From Streptomyces leeuwenhoekii (GTDB lineage: Bacteria > Actinomycetota > Actinomycetes > Streptomycetales > Streptomycetaceae), in assembly GCF_001013905.1 (NCBI RefSeq), contig NZ_LN831790.1:868001-932000 (forward strand): a stretch of 64,000 nucleotides of DNA, written 5' to 3'. The notes beneath the pieces were generated by a model. That model did no database searches. It worked only from the letters and a program-made list of their open reading frames with translations, and was not told where the DNA came from. The translations under genes and the position numbers were made by a program. Position 1 is the stretch's first letter. Every line of letters begins with the position of its first letter. This document shows, piece by piece, positions 9,501 to 17,567 of the stretch.

Positions 9501-12300
9501 TGGTGGCCTGGGCGAATGCCGTGGCAGGGTCGTACTGCTCCAGGCCGCTGACCATGGACGTGCCCAACGTGGCCAGTGAGGCGTCGACGGCTGCCAGGGT
9601 CTCGGTGAGGGCGGCCCGACGGCTGTGTGCCTGCCAGTCCTGCCCCTCGGTCACCTCCTTCAGGAGTGCCGCGGCCCAGGCGCCGGCCGGGGCGGCGAGG
9701 GACGCGGCACGGGCGCGGGCGGCGGAGAACGCGTCCAGCGCCGAGGACAGCCGGTGCTGTTCGACCTCGCTGAGGCTCCGCACGGCCGTGTCGTACTCCT
9801 CGCACAGGGGGTCCTGGCGCGCGGCGGCGTGCGCTTCCTCGGCCGACCGTACGACCCGCACGGCCTCCTCGAAGTCACCGGGGCCCGGCAGTTCGGTGGG
9901 TCCGGGTACCTCAGCGGCCAGGGCCTGGTGGTGCGGGGTGTAGGCACGGGTGGTGTGCAGCAGGCGCAGGGCCTCGCCGGCACTCAGGCCGGGCTGTTCC
10001 TGCGGGACCGGACCGAGCCAGTCGTGCCGTCCCGCCTCCGCGGTGAGCCGCTCGGCGATCTCCTGCAGGCTGCCGCTGTAGTCGCCGATCTCCGCGTCGA
10101 AGCGGTGGGTCTCCTGCTCACGCAGTACGGCGAGGTCGCGCAGCATGGTCTGCTGGGCGGCGCGCGCCTTGGCGAGGCGGGACTGGAGCGTCTTGATCTG
10201 CTTCCGGGAGGCCTTCTCGTCGTAGCCGGCGTACTCGCTGAGAATCCTGTGCACGGACGCCTCGAGCTCGCGCTGGGCGGCGGCGCCGTCCTCGGTTCGA
10301 CTCACACAAAGGTCACGGATCGACTCCGGCAGCTTGTCCCGCAGCACGCGCAGGGCACGCGGGGTGTGGCTGGTGATGAGGACCCTTTTGCCTTGCGCGA
10401 GCAGATCCGTGACCAGGTTGGCGATGGTGTGCGTCTTGCCGGTGCCGGGCGGTCCCTGGACGACGACGAGCCGGTTCGCGCGCAGACGTTCGGCGATGGT
10501 GCGCTGTTCCTCGTTGGCGGGCAGCGCGAAGTACATCTCGCCGCTGCCGTGCGCCGTGCCGTCCTCCTCCGCTGCGAGGTCGGCCGCGGTGAGCGCGCCG
10601 TCCCGGCCCGCGATGTAACGGAGCAGTTCGGTGGGCGGGGCGCCTGCGTCGATCTGCCGGGCGATGGCCTTGAGGGCGTCCATGGTCGAGCGGCGGCTGC
10701 GCTCACGCAGTACGAGTGCAGGCGTGAGCCCCACCTGCGGAACGTCGAGGCTGCGCGGCTTGGCGCGCTCCACGGCCGGCGTGTAGCTCCCCGCGCTGTG
10801 TGCGGCGTTCACCCAGCTGCGCAGGGCGGTGTGGACGGCATCGAGGTGTTCGGGGTCCGTCACGTCCGAGGCGCCTTCCAGTACCTCGACGATCTCCTCC
10901 CGCACGGGGCCCGGCACGTGCTGGGCCCCTTCGAGCATGCCCTCTTCGAGTTCCAGGCCCGCGCCGGTCGGGTCCGGGGCGGCGGTGAGCGTGCCGGTGG
11001 ACGGGTCGAGCCGGAGGGTGGCCCGGTGGGTGACCAGGTGCCGTTCCACCCGTTGCCCCGAGGTCGTCTGCCAGGTCAGCCGGCCCAGACCGAGGACGAG
11101 TTCGTAGGCTTCGCCGAGGTTGGCGGCGTCCTCATGCATTTTGTGCAGCCGGTCGTACAGCCTGACGACGGGATCGATCGCGCGGCGCCGCTCCGCCCAG
11201 GCGAGCCATTCCTGTTCCCAGGCGGCGTACAGCTTCTCGATCTTTTCGCGCTGGGGGTGCTCGTCCAGCTCGTGGTAGGTCTTGTCGAGCGGGATGCCTT
11301 GCGACCAGTCGGGAAACTCGGGTTCGATGCGCCGGCGCAGGTGCGGGGCGCGGGTCTGCTTGAAGTCGCGGATGCGGGGGTCGTCCACCCAGGGGGCGAG
11401 CAGGGGCTCGGGGTGCGGCGCGTCCTCGCGTTCGGGGCGGACGACGGTCAGCCAGGCCGACTCGTCGGTAGCGAGTACGCCGTCGATCATCACGTCGACG
11501 CCGTCGTCGTCCGGCAGTTCGTCGAACCACACGGTGCCGGCCGCGCCGTCGAGCGTGCGCACGGGGCGGGTCTTGGACTCCTCCGCTTCGGCGAGGAAGC
11601 GGAAGATCTGCCGCACACGTGCGGCGTCGAGCTCGTCCGCGGAGAGCTGCGGCAAGGGTTTCGGCGTGGTCTGCCGCCAGGGGCCGGCCGGCTGGGCGGG
11701 GACGGCATCGAGCGCGCTGTCGGCGGTGCCGCCGAGGTCGCCCAAGGGCTCCGGCTCCGATCTCCCGTCCACGGACAGGGACGCGGCGCCGGTGCCGGTG
11801 CCGGTGCCGGTGCCGGTGCCGGTGCCGGTGCTCGTGGTGAGGGCAGCCGGCACGGTGGCCGCGGCCGTGGTGAAGGTGACACTCTCCCGGTCGTGCGCGT
11901 GCCGGAAACGGACCTCGATGTCGAGATCGCCGGCGGTGCCGGCCGGGATGCTGTAAGCCCACGTGGCGGAGACCCTGCGTCCCGCGTGCAGGGTGCCCTC
12001 CAGTTCGTCGTCGAGCACGTCGCTGCGGTGATCCTGCACCTGACGGGCCGCCTTGCCGTGCGGGCCGCCGCGCACCAGCAGGGTGATGCCGTCGACGTCG
12101 ATGGGCGCTCCGGTGCCGTTGCTCAGCTGCAGGGTGCAGCACACCAGGTCGTCGCCCGACCGGTACCCATGACTGTCGTCGGCGTCGGCCAATTCGTATG
12201 GCACGACGTCGTCCACGCGCACATACAGGCCGTCGTCGTACTGGTAGACCGAACCGACCGGCCGCACACCGTCGACCGGCCCGCTCTCATCCTGACTCAC
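6553..12300 (-). CDS. SF1 (Upf1-like) helicase fused to PD-(D/E)XK-like nuclease and GreA/GreB C-terminal-like domain
   Basis: A 1915-residue multidomain protein. An N-terminal beta-rich region is followed by a (Thr-Gly)7 linker near residue 160. The SF1 helicase has Walker A QGPPGTGKTHTIANL near 615, a long coiled or alpha-helical insertion to about 1280, Walker B DVVIVDEASQSGLEAM near 1292, VVVGDSKQVSPS near 1312 and a motif VI-like INVAASRAQDQVWVF near 1533. Residues about 1590-1690 resemble the DUF559/MTES_1575 nuclease: FQQQVYLEL, then HTLDLVVEGGTRRLAVACDGD. The last 80 residues resemble a GreA/GreB C-terminal domain (TLYTIAELPTEEGEI, SPSSPLGHAL), preceded by a predicted helix pair at about 1770-1830. 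Helicase-nuclease fusions of this layout are common in defence islands, but the Gre-like tail is unusual. Dyad site 2 lies about 110 bases upstream. Confidence 0.85.
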   Translation of the reverse strand: MSQDESGPVDGVRPVGSVYQYDDGLYVRVDDVVPYELADADDSHGYRSGDDLVCCTLQLSNGTGAPIDVDGITLLVRGGPHGKAARQVQDHRSDVLDDELEGTLHAGRRVSATWAYSIPAGTAGDLDIEVRFRHAHDRESVTFTTAAATVPAALTTSTGTGTGTGTGTGTGAASLSVDGRSEPEPLGDLGGTADSALDAVPAQPAGPWRQTTPKPLPQLSADELDAARVRQIFRFLAEAEESKTRPVRTLDGAAGTVWFDELPDDDGVDVMIDGVLATDESAWLTVVRPEREDAPHPEPLLAPWVDDPRIRDFKQTRAPHLRRRIEPEFPDWSQGIPLDKTYHELDEHPQREKIEKLYAAWEQEWLAWAERRRAIDPVVRLYDRLHKMHEDAANLGEAYELVLGLGRLTWQTTSGQRVERHLVTHRATLRLDPSTGTLTAAPDPTGAGLELEEGMLEGAQHVPGPVREEIVEVLEGASDVTDPEHLDAVHTALRSWVNAAHSAGSYTPAVERAKPRSLDVPQVGLTPALVLRERSRRSTMDALKAIARQIDAGAPPTELLRYIAGRDGALTAADLAAEEDGTAHGSGEMYFALPANEEQRTIAERLRANRLVVVQGPPGTGKTHTIANLVTDLLAQGKRVLITSHTPRALRVLRDKLPESIRDLCVSRTEDGAAAQRELEASVHRILSEYAGYDEKASRKQIKTLQSRLAKARAAQQTMLRDLAVLREQETHRFDAEIGDYSGSLQEIAERLTAEAGRHDWLGPVPQEQPGLSAGEALRLLHTTRAYTPHHQALAAEVPGPTELPGPGDFEEAVRVVRSAEEAHAAARQDPLCEEYDTAVRSLSEVEQHRLSSALDAFSAARARAASLAAPAGAWAAALLKEVTEGQDWQAHSRRAALTETLAAVDASLATLGTSMVSGLEQYDPATAFAQATTLHDGLGQGQKLRGPLGMRSKLAKTVGAFVESVRVDGRAPEDTATTAVLLARVQLELRLAQVESEWGTPVAAWHGHGPRLARLRQDAEVLDALLAVAAARTDVLAAAATSPALAVATWHDPSVENAVRALLRAATTLRAAEQSRKAVADTEELLRAWSERSGVAPAVLRALDAVREWDPDGYRSFSDEMAEAREAARLRAERDAALTRVREAFPVLAERITGTHQDSAWDTRLPSLAQAWAWSAWRERMERLTDPEAERALRKRLTEADDEARIMLARLAAARAWHRCLGLLTGDQSRALSAYQQAARRIKGKYQHRYRRDAQAALRKAQTAVPAWIMPLHQVAETVPMDRPGMFDVVIVDEASQSGLEAMLLSWLADRMVVVGDSKQVSPSNVGLKQDEYFHLRDRLLTALEPDVRSLFGPDSSFFDLTEALSAGRGTLMLKEHFRCMPEIISFSNDLCYNRDLLPLRQYGADRLPPVRTVHVEHGEALGANSRLTNPAEAEALVDAIVRCCADPAYDGKTMGVISLRASKGHLTELENLLAERLDYEQREERRIRVGDAEDFQGDERHVMFISCVNSPTTAAGSVPGGFNGKTYEQRINVAASRAQDQVWVFHSARAEQFHENDLRRRWLDHLTRPVEEDTAAVEGDVLPDVRHQAFDSLFQQQVYLELRTRDFRVRPGYKVGRHTLDLVVEGGTRRLAVACDGDAFTEGEDASTAAARQRDLERVDWTFVRIRGSRFHLDREQALEPLWAELDRLGIEPMREEAEPRSEHRELTDAPEAATDTAAVPGTVTVPPLLVPPEHRPVTGACAGTTRSSEPEAASAPIARGSLPVREIPVAAFQRLVREVQQLQAALDAPHEIPDGADAAQLVFLRKTHADQRDRRTKRLAFLRTFLDAVSVGREPVVPDVVVPGALLVLEFDGELDEDTLYTIAELPTEEGEIVSPSSPLGHALMWQPAGREISYDASQGKARSVVVREIRV
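11788..11829. repeat. Seven tandem copies of GCCGGT
   Basis: A 42-bp exact hexanucleotide array inside the SF1 helicase-nuclease gene. On the coding strand it encodes alternating Thr-Gly, forming a flexible linker. Whole-unit slippage would change linker length by two residues without breaking the frame. Confidence 0.95.
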
Positions 12301-12650
12301 ACGCCACCCCCACTGCTGCCGAGAGCCATCTGGTGGCCCGTATCAATGACATCGCGCCCGACCGCCTCAAGCCCGGCCACAAGGCGCCCCCCGGCGCGCG
12401 GACTTGAGTGTGAACTGAGCACACGCGGCGAGCGTATCAGTAAATCCGACACCTCACCCCGCCCGGAGGACCCGCCAGCACATATCGCCTCCGATCAGTG
12501 ATCCAGAAGCTCCTCCGATCCGCCATGGACGTCATCGTGGAGGTCACCATAAGGGAGAAGTTATTGACTCAGTTCACAACCACACGGCAGGATGATCGTC
12601 GCGTCACCGTGCATCTCGTGACGCCACTCCCGGAGGAAGGTACTCCCACC
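12301..12650. promoter_or_regulatory. Divergent control region with dyad sites 2 and 3
   Basis: A 350-base gap between the SF1 helicase gene (minus) and the ParB-like gene (plus). Site 2 at 12409-12425 starts with a perfect TGTGAACT half and has a 5/8 second half. Site 3 at 12562-12578 reads TATTGACTCAGTTCACA with a perfect AGTTCACA half. On the plus strand TTGACT at 12564-12569 sits 18 bases before CAGGAT (12588-12593), a plausible promoter for the ParB-like/GmrSD operon. No convincing -10 was found for the minus gene. Confidence 0.6.
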
Positions 12651-13490
12651 ATGCACATGCAAGTGGTCGACGTCTCGCCCCAGTTGGCGGCACAGTGGCT
12701 CACCCGCAACACCAACAACCGGCCGCTCAGCAAGAGCACGGTGCAGCAACTTGCCGCACAGATCCAGCGCGGCGAATGGCAATTGACCCACCAGGGCATC
12801 GCCTTCGACGAGGACGGTGTTCTCATCGACGGGCAGCACCGCCTGGCGGCTGTCGTCAAGGCGGGCATCACCGTGCAGATGACCGTCGCACACGGGGTGC
12901 CGCGCACGGCGTTCACCGTGATGGACACGGGCCGCAAGCGCACCGGCCGCGACGCGCTCGCCCTCGCAGGTGAGACCAACGCGACCCACTTGGCGGCCGC
13001 TCTGCGAGGACTGCACCTGTACCGAAACGCCCCCAACTCCTCATGGAGCGGCGGATCGTCGGTCACCAGCAACGACCAGCTGCTGGATCTGCTCGCCAAG
13101 CACCCCGGTATCCGCGATGCCCTGCACCACGGCATCGCGCTGAACCGCGGGTGCCGCATCACCGTCACGGCGGCGACGATCGGCTGGTACGTCACCACCG
13201 AGGCCCGGCCCGACGTCGACCAGTCCGCATGGGAGGAAGGAGTCGTCACCGGCGCGCGCCTGGAGCCGGGCGACCCGCGTCTCACGCTGCGCAACACCAT
13301 GCTCAACCTGGCCCTGGGCAACGCACACCGGCGCCGCGACGACTCACGCGAGCACCTTCTCTACTACCTCAAGGCGTGGAACGCCTGGGTCGAGGGCCGC
13401 AGCATCAAGCTGCTGCGCCGCTCCCCCAACGAGACGATGCCGCGCATCTCCAGCCGCTCACCCTTGACTTCGGCGGACAACACTGCCTGA
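12651..13490 (+). CDS. ParB/DGQHR-like protein
   Basis: A 279-residue protein. A longer frame opens upstream with GTG at 12498, but GGAGGAAGG about 11 bases before the ATG at 12651, and the promoter at 12564-12593, favour the shorter form. Residues about 20-95 resemble a ParB/Srx-type nuclease or NTPase core: LSKSTVQQLAAQIQRGEW, DEDGVLIDGQHRLAAVVKAG and a VMDTGRKRT stretch. The IDGQHRL motif recalls both ParB-like and DGQHR/DndB-type proteins. The rest is alpha-helical and unrecognised. It lies 45 bases upstream of the GmrSD-type gene and is probably co-transcribed with it, so a DNA-sensing or gating role for that enzyme is an inference. Similar stand-alone proteins occur in actinophages and plasmids. 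Confidence 0.7.
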   Translation: MHMQVVDVSPQLAAQWLTRNTNNRPLSKSTVQQLAAQIQRGEWQLTHQGIAFDEDGVLIDGQHRLAAVVKAGITVQMTVAHGVPRTAFTVMDTGRKRTGRDALALAGETNATHLAAALRGLHLYRNAPNSSWSGGSSVTSNDQLLDLLAKHPGIRDALHHGIALNRGCRITVTAATIGWYVTTEARPDVDQSAWEEGVVTGARLEPGDPRLTLRNTMLNLALGNAHRRRDDSREHLLYYLKAWNAWVEGRSIKLLRRSPNETMPRISSRSPLTSADNTA

Positions 13491-13535
13491 AGAGGCATAG
13501 ATTCAACGGACGGCCGCTCCTAGGAAAGGAGGCGC

Positions 13536-16082
13536 ATGCGCGCCCAGGAGATCACCTTCCTCAAACTGGTTCAGGGGGACAAGCAGTTCCAGGTACCGCT
13601 CTACCAGCGCACGTACAGCTGGGGCAGGGAGCAGCTCCAGCGACTGTGGGAGGACGTCGGGGAACTCGTCGAGCAGCACCTGGCCGGTGAGACGGCGGCC
13701 CCGCACTTCCTCGGTTCGGTGGTGCTCGCACCGGGCCAGATCCAGGCGGGCGGAGTGCAGAGGTGGCTGGTGGTGGACGGACAGCAGCGGCTGACCACGC
13801 TGATGCTGGCTTTCGCTGCGCTTCGTGACCATTTGAAGGAGACCGGTGACGCGCGCGGTGTGGACCGGGTACACCGCCAGATACTGGTCAACGAGTTCCA
13901 CGAGGGTGCGGACCACTACCGGTTGCTGCCCACGCAGGCGGACCGTGAGGCATTCACCGCCTGTGTCCAGTCCCGCGCCGACGCCGGCGGAGGCGACAAC
14001 ATCGGTGCTGCCTACCGGTTCTTCCGCGGCGCGCTCGCCGAGGGCCATGAGGCGGGTGACGAGCGCTGGACCGCCACGGTCGAGACGGTCCTCAAGGATC
14101 TGCTGTCCATCGTGGAGATCACCGCCGAGTCCGGTGACAACGTCTACCGGATCTTCGAGTCCATCAACAACACCGGTGTCGGACTCAGTCAGAGCGACCT
14201 GTTGCGCAACTACGTGTTCATGCTGCTGCCCAAGCGAGGCGAGCGGATCTACCAGGAACTGTGGCTGCCCATGCAGCAGAGCCTCGGTCCGAAGAACCTC
14301 GAGCTGCTGGTCTGGCTGGACCTGGTGGTGCGCGGCCACTACAAGACCAAGCAGAGCGAAATCTACCGCGAGCAGCAGAAACGGCTGCAACCGCTGGCCG
14401 GTGACGAGGACGCGCTGCAGCGCGAAATCGAGCAGTTGGCCGAACGGGCCGGGAGGTTCCTGCGCATCGTCGACCCCGCCCGTGAGCAGTCCCCCGCTCT
14501 TCGCGCGGTCCTGGAGCGCCTTGCCTCCTGGGGCGGCCAGACGCACTATCCGCTCGCGCTGCACCTGCTCGACCTTCTCGCTGCCGGCCGGACGACGCCT
14601 GAGGACGCGGCGCAGGCGCTGGGCTACGTCGAGTCCTATCTGGTGCGGCGCCTGATCTGCCAGACCCCGACGACCGGCCTCAACCGGATTTTCATGGAGG
14701 CTCCGAAGGAGCTGGAGACCGACCGGCCCGCCGCCGAGGCGGTACGGCGGTTCCTTTCCGGCCGGCGCCGTCGCTGGCCCAGCGACGAGGAACTCCGCGA
14801 GGCGATCCGCACCAAGCCCTTCTACTGGAGCGGCCGTCCTCAGCAGCGAAGCTACATCCTGCGCCGCCTGGAGGAGAGTTACCGCTCCTCCGAGCCTGTT
14901 GACTTCGCCAAGGCGTCTCTCAGTGTGGAGCACGTCCTGCCACAGCGCCCCGCTCCGGCGTGGTTCGACCTCCTCGCCGAGGAGACGGAGCCGAACCAGA
15001 CACCGCAGGAACTGCACGACCTGCTGGTGCACACGCTGGGCAATCTGACGTTGACCGGTGACAACGCCAAACTGTCCAATCACCCCTTCGAGCGCAAGCA
15101 GCAGATCCTCGACTCCAGCGCCCTGCGCATGAACCTCGAGATCTCCTCGGCACAGCGCTGGGGCAAGGCGGAGATCCTGCAGCGGGCCGACCGTCTGGCC
15201 GAGCGCGCGGTCGAGCTGTGGCCGGGGCCCATCGGCGGGGTCAAGCCGACCGGTGAGGAGTCCCCGGGCTGGGCCGAGCTGCGCGCCGCACTCGTGGCGA
15301 TGCCGAGCGGGACGTGGACCACGTACGGCGATGTCGCCGAGCTGATCGGCAGCCACCCGGTGGCGGTGGGCGCTTACCTGGGCGCCAACCCGACGGTGAC
15401 CGGCGCATACCGGGTACTCACCGCGGAGGGCAAGATTTCGCCTGCCTTCCGCTGGGCGGACGGCACCGACCGGCCACCGCCGCAGGACCTGCTGACGAGT
15501 GAAGGAGTGCGCTTCGACTCCTGGGGCCGGGCACATCGCTCGCAACGCCTGTCCGCCGCGGAGCTGGCGACACTGCTGGGCAAGGACGTCGCACAGCAGG
15601 TGTCGTACGACCCTTTGCCCGAGGGCGAGGACTCGGCGGCGGCCGAGCGCTTCCGATCGCAGTTGCGGGATCACTGGCCGGACGCGTACCCGGGCGTCAT
15701 GGCGGCCCTCGACTTCTGGCGCCGGCAGGGTGGTTACGTCAACTACGGCCGGTACGAGGAGACCAGTTGCTTCCCGATGCTGGACGCCGGGACCAGTCGT
15801 GACCCCCACCTGCTCTGGCCGGTCGGCATCTACCCGGTGAGCGGCACGGTCGAGGTGGTTTTTCAGTACCTGAAGTCCCGCACCCCCTTCGATGACACGG
15901 AACAGCGCCGGGAGCTGCTGAACCGTCTGAACAAGATCGACGGCATCGACCTGCCCGAGGCGAAGTTGGAGCTGCGTCCTTCCTTCCCGGTGAATGTCTT
16001 CGCGGAGCACGGTGAGGAGATCTGCGAGGTGCTGGACTGGTTCGTAGGGGTGGCGGCGCTGGACCTGGCGCGGCGAGACTGA
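13536..16082 (+). CDS. GmrSD-type restriction enzyme (DUF262 + DUF1524) fused to alkyltransferase-like domain
   Basis: An 848-residue fusion with AAAGGAGG just before the ATG. Residues 15-100 are DUF262 (FQVPLYQRTYSW, then VVDGQQRLTTLML), the nucleotide-binding half of GmrS/SspE-type enzymes. DUF1524 lies near 460-525 (SVEHVLPQ, then HTLGNLTLTGDNAKLSNHPF) and supplies the His-Asn nuclease centre. Residues about 580-640 match the DNA-binding domain of MGMT/alkyltransferase-like proteins: MPSGTWTTYGDVAELIG and GAYRVLTAEGKIS. The Pro-Cys-His-Arg centre is absent, as in ATL proteins that sense rather than repair alkylated bases. The last 150 residues are unassigned. GmrSD enzymes cut modified phage DNA, and an ATL tail could recognise the modification. 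It is probably transcribed with the ParB-like gene. Confidence 0.88.
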   Translation: MRAQEITFLKLVQGDKQFQVPLYQRTYSWGREQLQRLWEDVGELVEQHLAGETAAPHFLGSVVLAPGQIQAGGVQRWLVVDGQQRLTTLMLAFAALRDHLKETGDARGVDRVHRQILVNEFHEGADHYRLLPTQADREAFTACVQSRADAGGGDNIGAAYRFFRGALAEGHEAGDERWTATVETVLKDLLSIVEITAESGDNVYRIFESINNTGVGLSQSDLLRNYVFMLLPKRGERIYQELWLPMQQSLGPKNLELLVWLDLVVRGHYKTKQSEIYREQQKRLQPLAGDEDALQREIEQLAERAGRFLRIVDPAREQSPALRAVLERLASWGGQTHYPLALHLLDLLAAGRTTPEDAAQALGYVESYLVRRLICQTPTTGLNRIFMEAPKELETDRPAAEAVRRFLSGRRRRWPSDEELREAIRTKPFYWSGRPQQRSYILRRLEESYRSSEPVDFAKASLSVEHVLPQRPAPAWFDLLAEETEPNQTPQELHDLLVHTLGNLTLTGDNAKLSNHPFERKQQILDSSALRMNLEISSAQRWGKAEILQRADRLAERAVELWPGPIGGVKPTGEESPGWAELRAALVAMPSGTWTTYGDVAELIGSHPVAVGAYLGANPTVTGAYRVLTAEGKISPAFRWADGTDRPPPQDLLTSEGVRFDSWGRAHRSQRLSAAELATLLGKDVAQQVSYDPLPEGEDSAAAERFRSQLRDHWPDAYPGVMAALDFWRRQGGYVNYGRYEETSCFPMLDAGTSRDPHLLWPVGIYPVSGTVEVVFQYLKSRTPFDDTEQRRELLNRLNKIDGIDLPEAKLELRPSFPVNVFAEHGEEICEVLDWFVGVAALDLARRD

Positions 16083-16203
16083 ATGTGGTTGGGCATGTCG
16101 AAAAAACGGGGGAGATGAGTCGTGCAGCTTTTGACCGATCTTGTATTGGTTCGCAACGACGGAACGCGCAGAGACAAGACAGGCACAAACTTGTTCCGGC
16201 GTG

Positions 16204-16731
16204 ATGTCCCGAGCGAGCGCCATCGAGTGGGAGCTACGGCTCCCCGGGCAACCCACGCTGACGGTGCACGACAACCATTGGGTGAACGGCGAGCGGGATC
16301 TGGTGCTCTACAAGCCCACGGTTGTGCCGGAAATGCCCTCCGCCCTCTCAAATCTGCACAACAGGCTGCGCTCGGGCATCTCCGACGGCGCAAAGCACGG
16401 GGAATTGCGCGTCATGGTGTTCCCCACGTACGTCGACGCGCATGACAGGCCACGGATCAAGAAGTCGCTGACGACAGCAGACATCGCGGACCAAGTGGGG
16501 CTACGCCATCTCAGGGAGCTGACCTCCCGAGAGGGGGTCAGGCTGGAAAGCGCGTTCGACCGACCCGATCTACCTCCGGTGGACCTGGACGACCCACAGG
16601 CCGAGAAGTCCCTTCAGCACGCCTTGTTCTTTCCCGCCGCGGATGACGAGACACCGGTGGTCGCCTTCGTCTGCTTCCGGATCGTGCCCGTGCTGCGGCA
16701 CATCGGCTGGCTGTCCCCGGACGACGACTGA
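16204..16731 (+). CDS. Hypothetical protein downstream of the GmrSD-type gene
   Basis: A 175-residue protein that I do not recognise. The reading frame opens upstream at 16141, but ATG 16204 (MSRASAIEWELRLPGQPTLT) gives a more natural protein start, and the ribosome binding site is weak in either case. It looks like a soluble mixed alpha/beta protein with basic helices in the middle (RIKKSLTTADIADQVGLRHL) and a hydrophobic strand (VVAFVCFRIVPVL) near the end. No transmembrane segment or signal peptide is visible. It follows the GmrSD-type gene by 121 bases and precedes the OGG-fold gene by 62 bases on the same strand, so it probably belongs to that transcription unit. Confidence 0.6.
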   Translation: MSRASAIEWELRLPGQPTLTVHDNHWVNGERDLVLYKPTVVPEMPSALSNLHNRLRSGISDGAKHGELRVMVFPTYVDAHDRPRIKKSLTTADIADQVGLRHLRELTSREGVRLESAFDRPDLPPVDLDDPQAEKSLQHALFFPAADDETPVVAFVCFRIVPVLRHIGWLSPDDD

Positions 16732-16793
16732 GGGAGGGGGCAGCTTTGCCAGGCCGATTCTGCACAGGCACAGTTCGCGGGCTCAAGGGCTGA

Positions 16794-17531
16794 ATGTTCC
16801 GTCTCAGGAGGTTGGAAACAGCGTTGCGGAACATGCGGAGCCTGACGGCGGCCAGGATGAACCTCGCGCCCACCGGGACTCCCGTCCCTGACCGTGACGA
16901 CGTGCTCGGGCAAGCGATTCCGTTCGACCGGGCCCGTTGGCTGCCTCTTCTGCCCAGCGCCGACTGGTGGCCGCCGGAGCTCGACGACTGCCCGATGGTG
17001 GCCGGTCGGCGGAGAGTCGACCGCAGGACGGTCTTCGGGGTCGCCCGCCGATCGGACACCGTCGAAGGCCGTCGGCACTTGCTGACCGCCGCGCTCGTGT
17101 GGGGCACAGGAACAAAAAGCCGTTCGGTCACACGTCGCGCACGTATCTTCGCGGCCGCCTCCGGCGGGGACATCGACGCGCGCCTGGAGGCAGGATTGGG
17201 CACGCTCCGGGAGGAGGGGCCCGTCGCGGCGTACTACGCCTTCAACAACGACCAACACATCAAGCACCTGGGTCCGGCGTTCTTCACGAAGGTGCTCTAC
17301 TTCGCCGGTCCCGAGCAGGGCGAGGGAGCGTGGCGTCCGCTGATCCTGGACCGTTTCGTCGCCCTGGCGCTGCGGGCCGCCGACGCCGGCGAGACGTGGC
17401 CCACAAGCGGTTGGACGACGCCATGGTACCGCCGCTATTTGCTCCTCACCCACGAGCACGCCCAGAAGGCGGGTATCGCCCCGGACCAAGTCGAAGCCGC
17501 GTTGTTCGCCCGCGGCAAGCAACTTGTGTGA
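16794..17531 (+). CDS. OGG-fold (HhH-GPD-like) DNA glycosylase family protein
   Basis: A 245-residue protein resembling the small 8-oxoguanine glycosylase-fold family seen in actinobacteria. The helix-hairpin-helix region IKHLGPAFFTKVLYFAG lies near residues 155-172, with a lysine in the position of the OGG catalytic lysine. The acidic residue expected downstream is in LILDRFVAL near 182. The N-terminal third is arginine-rich and less certain, so the true start could be somewhat later. These residues suggest base flipping and possibly glycosylase/AP-lyase chemistry. Whether it repairs host DNA or attacks modified phage bases cannot be told from sequence. Its position behind the ATL-bearing GmrSD enzyme is suggestive. 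It converges on the EcsC gene with only 36 bases between them. Confidence 0.65.
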   Translation: MFRLRRLETALRNMRSLTAARMNLAPTGTPVPDRDDVLGQAIPFDRARWLPLLPSADWWPPELDDCPMVAGRRRVDRRTVFGVARRSDTVEGRRHLLTAALVWGTGTKSRSVTRRARIFAAASGGDIDARLEAGLGTLREEGPVAAYYAFNNDQHIKHLGPAFFTKVLYFAGPEQGEGAWRPLILDRFVALALRAADAGETWPTSGWTTPWYRRYLLLTHEHAQKAGIAPDQVEAALFARGKQLV

Positions 17532-17567
17532 TCTCCAGGAAGTGCCTCTAGCGGCAGTACACCGAGT

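Noticed and set aside
9625..12501. Plus-strand frame of 958 codons opposite the SF1 helicase gene
   Set aside because: Shadow frame. The helicase motifs lie on the minus strand.
12498..12650. Upstream GTG start for the ParB-like protein
   Set aside because: It would place the promoter and dyad inside the coding region, and the ATG at 12651 has a strong ribosome binding site.
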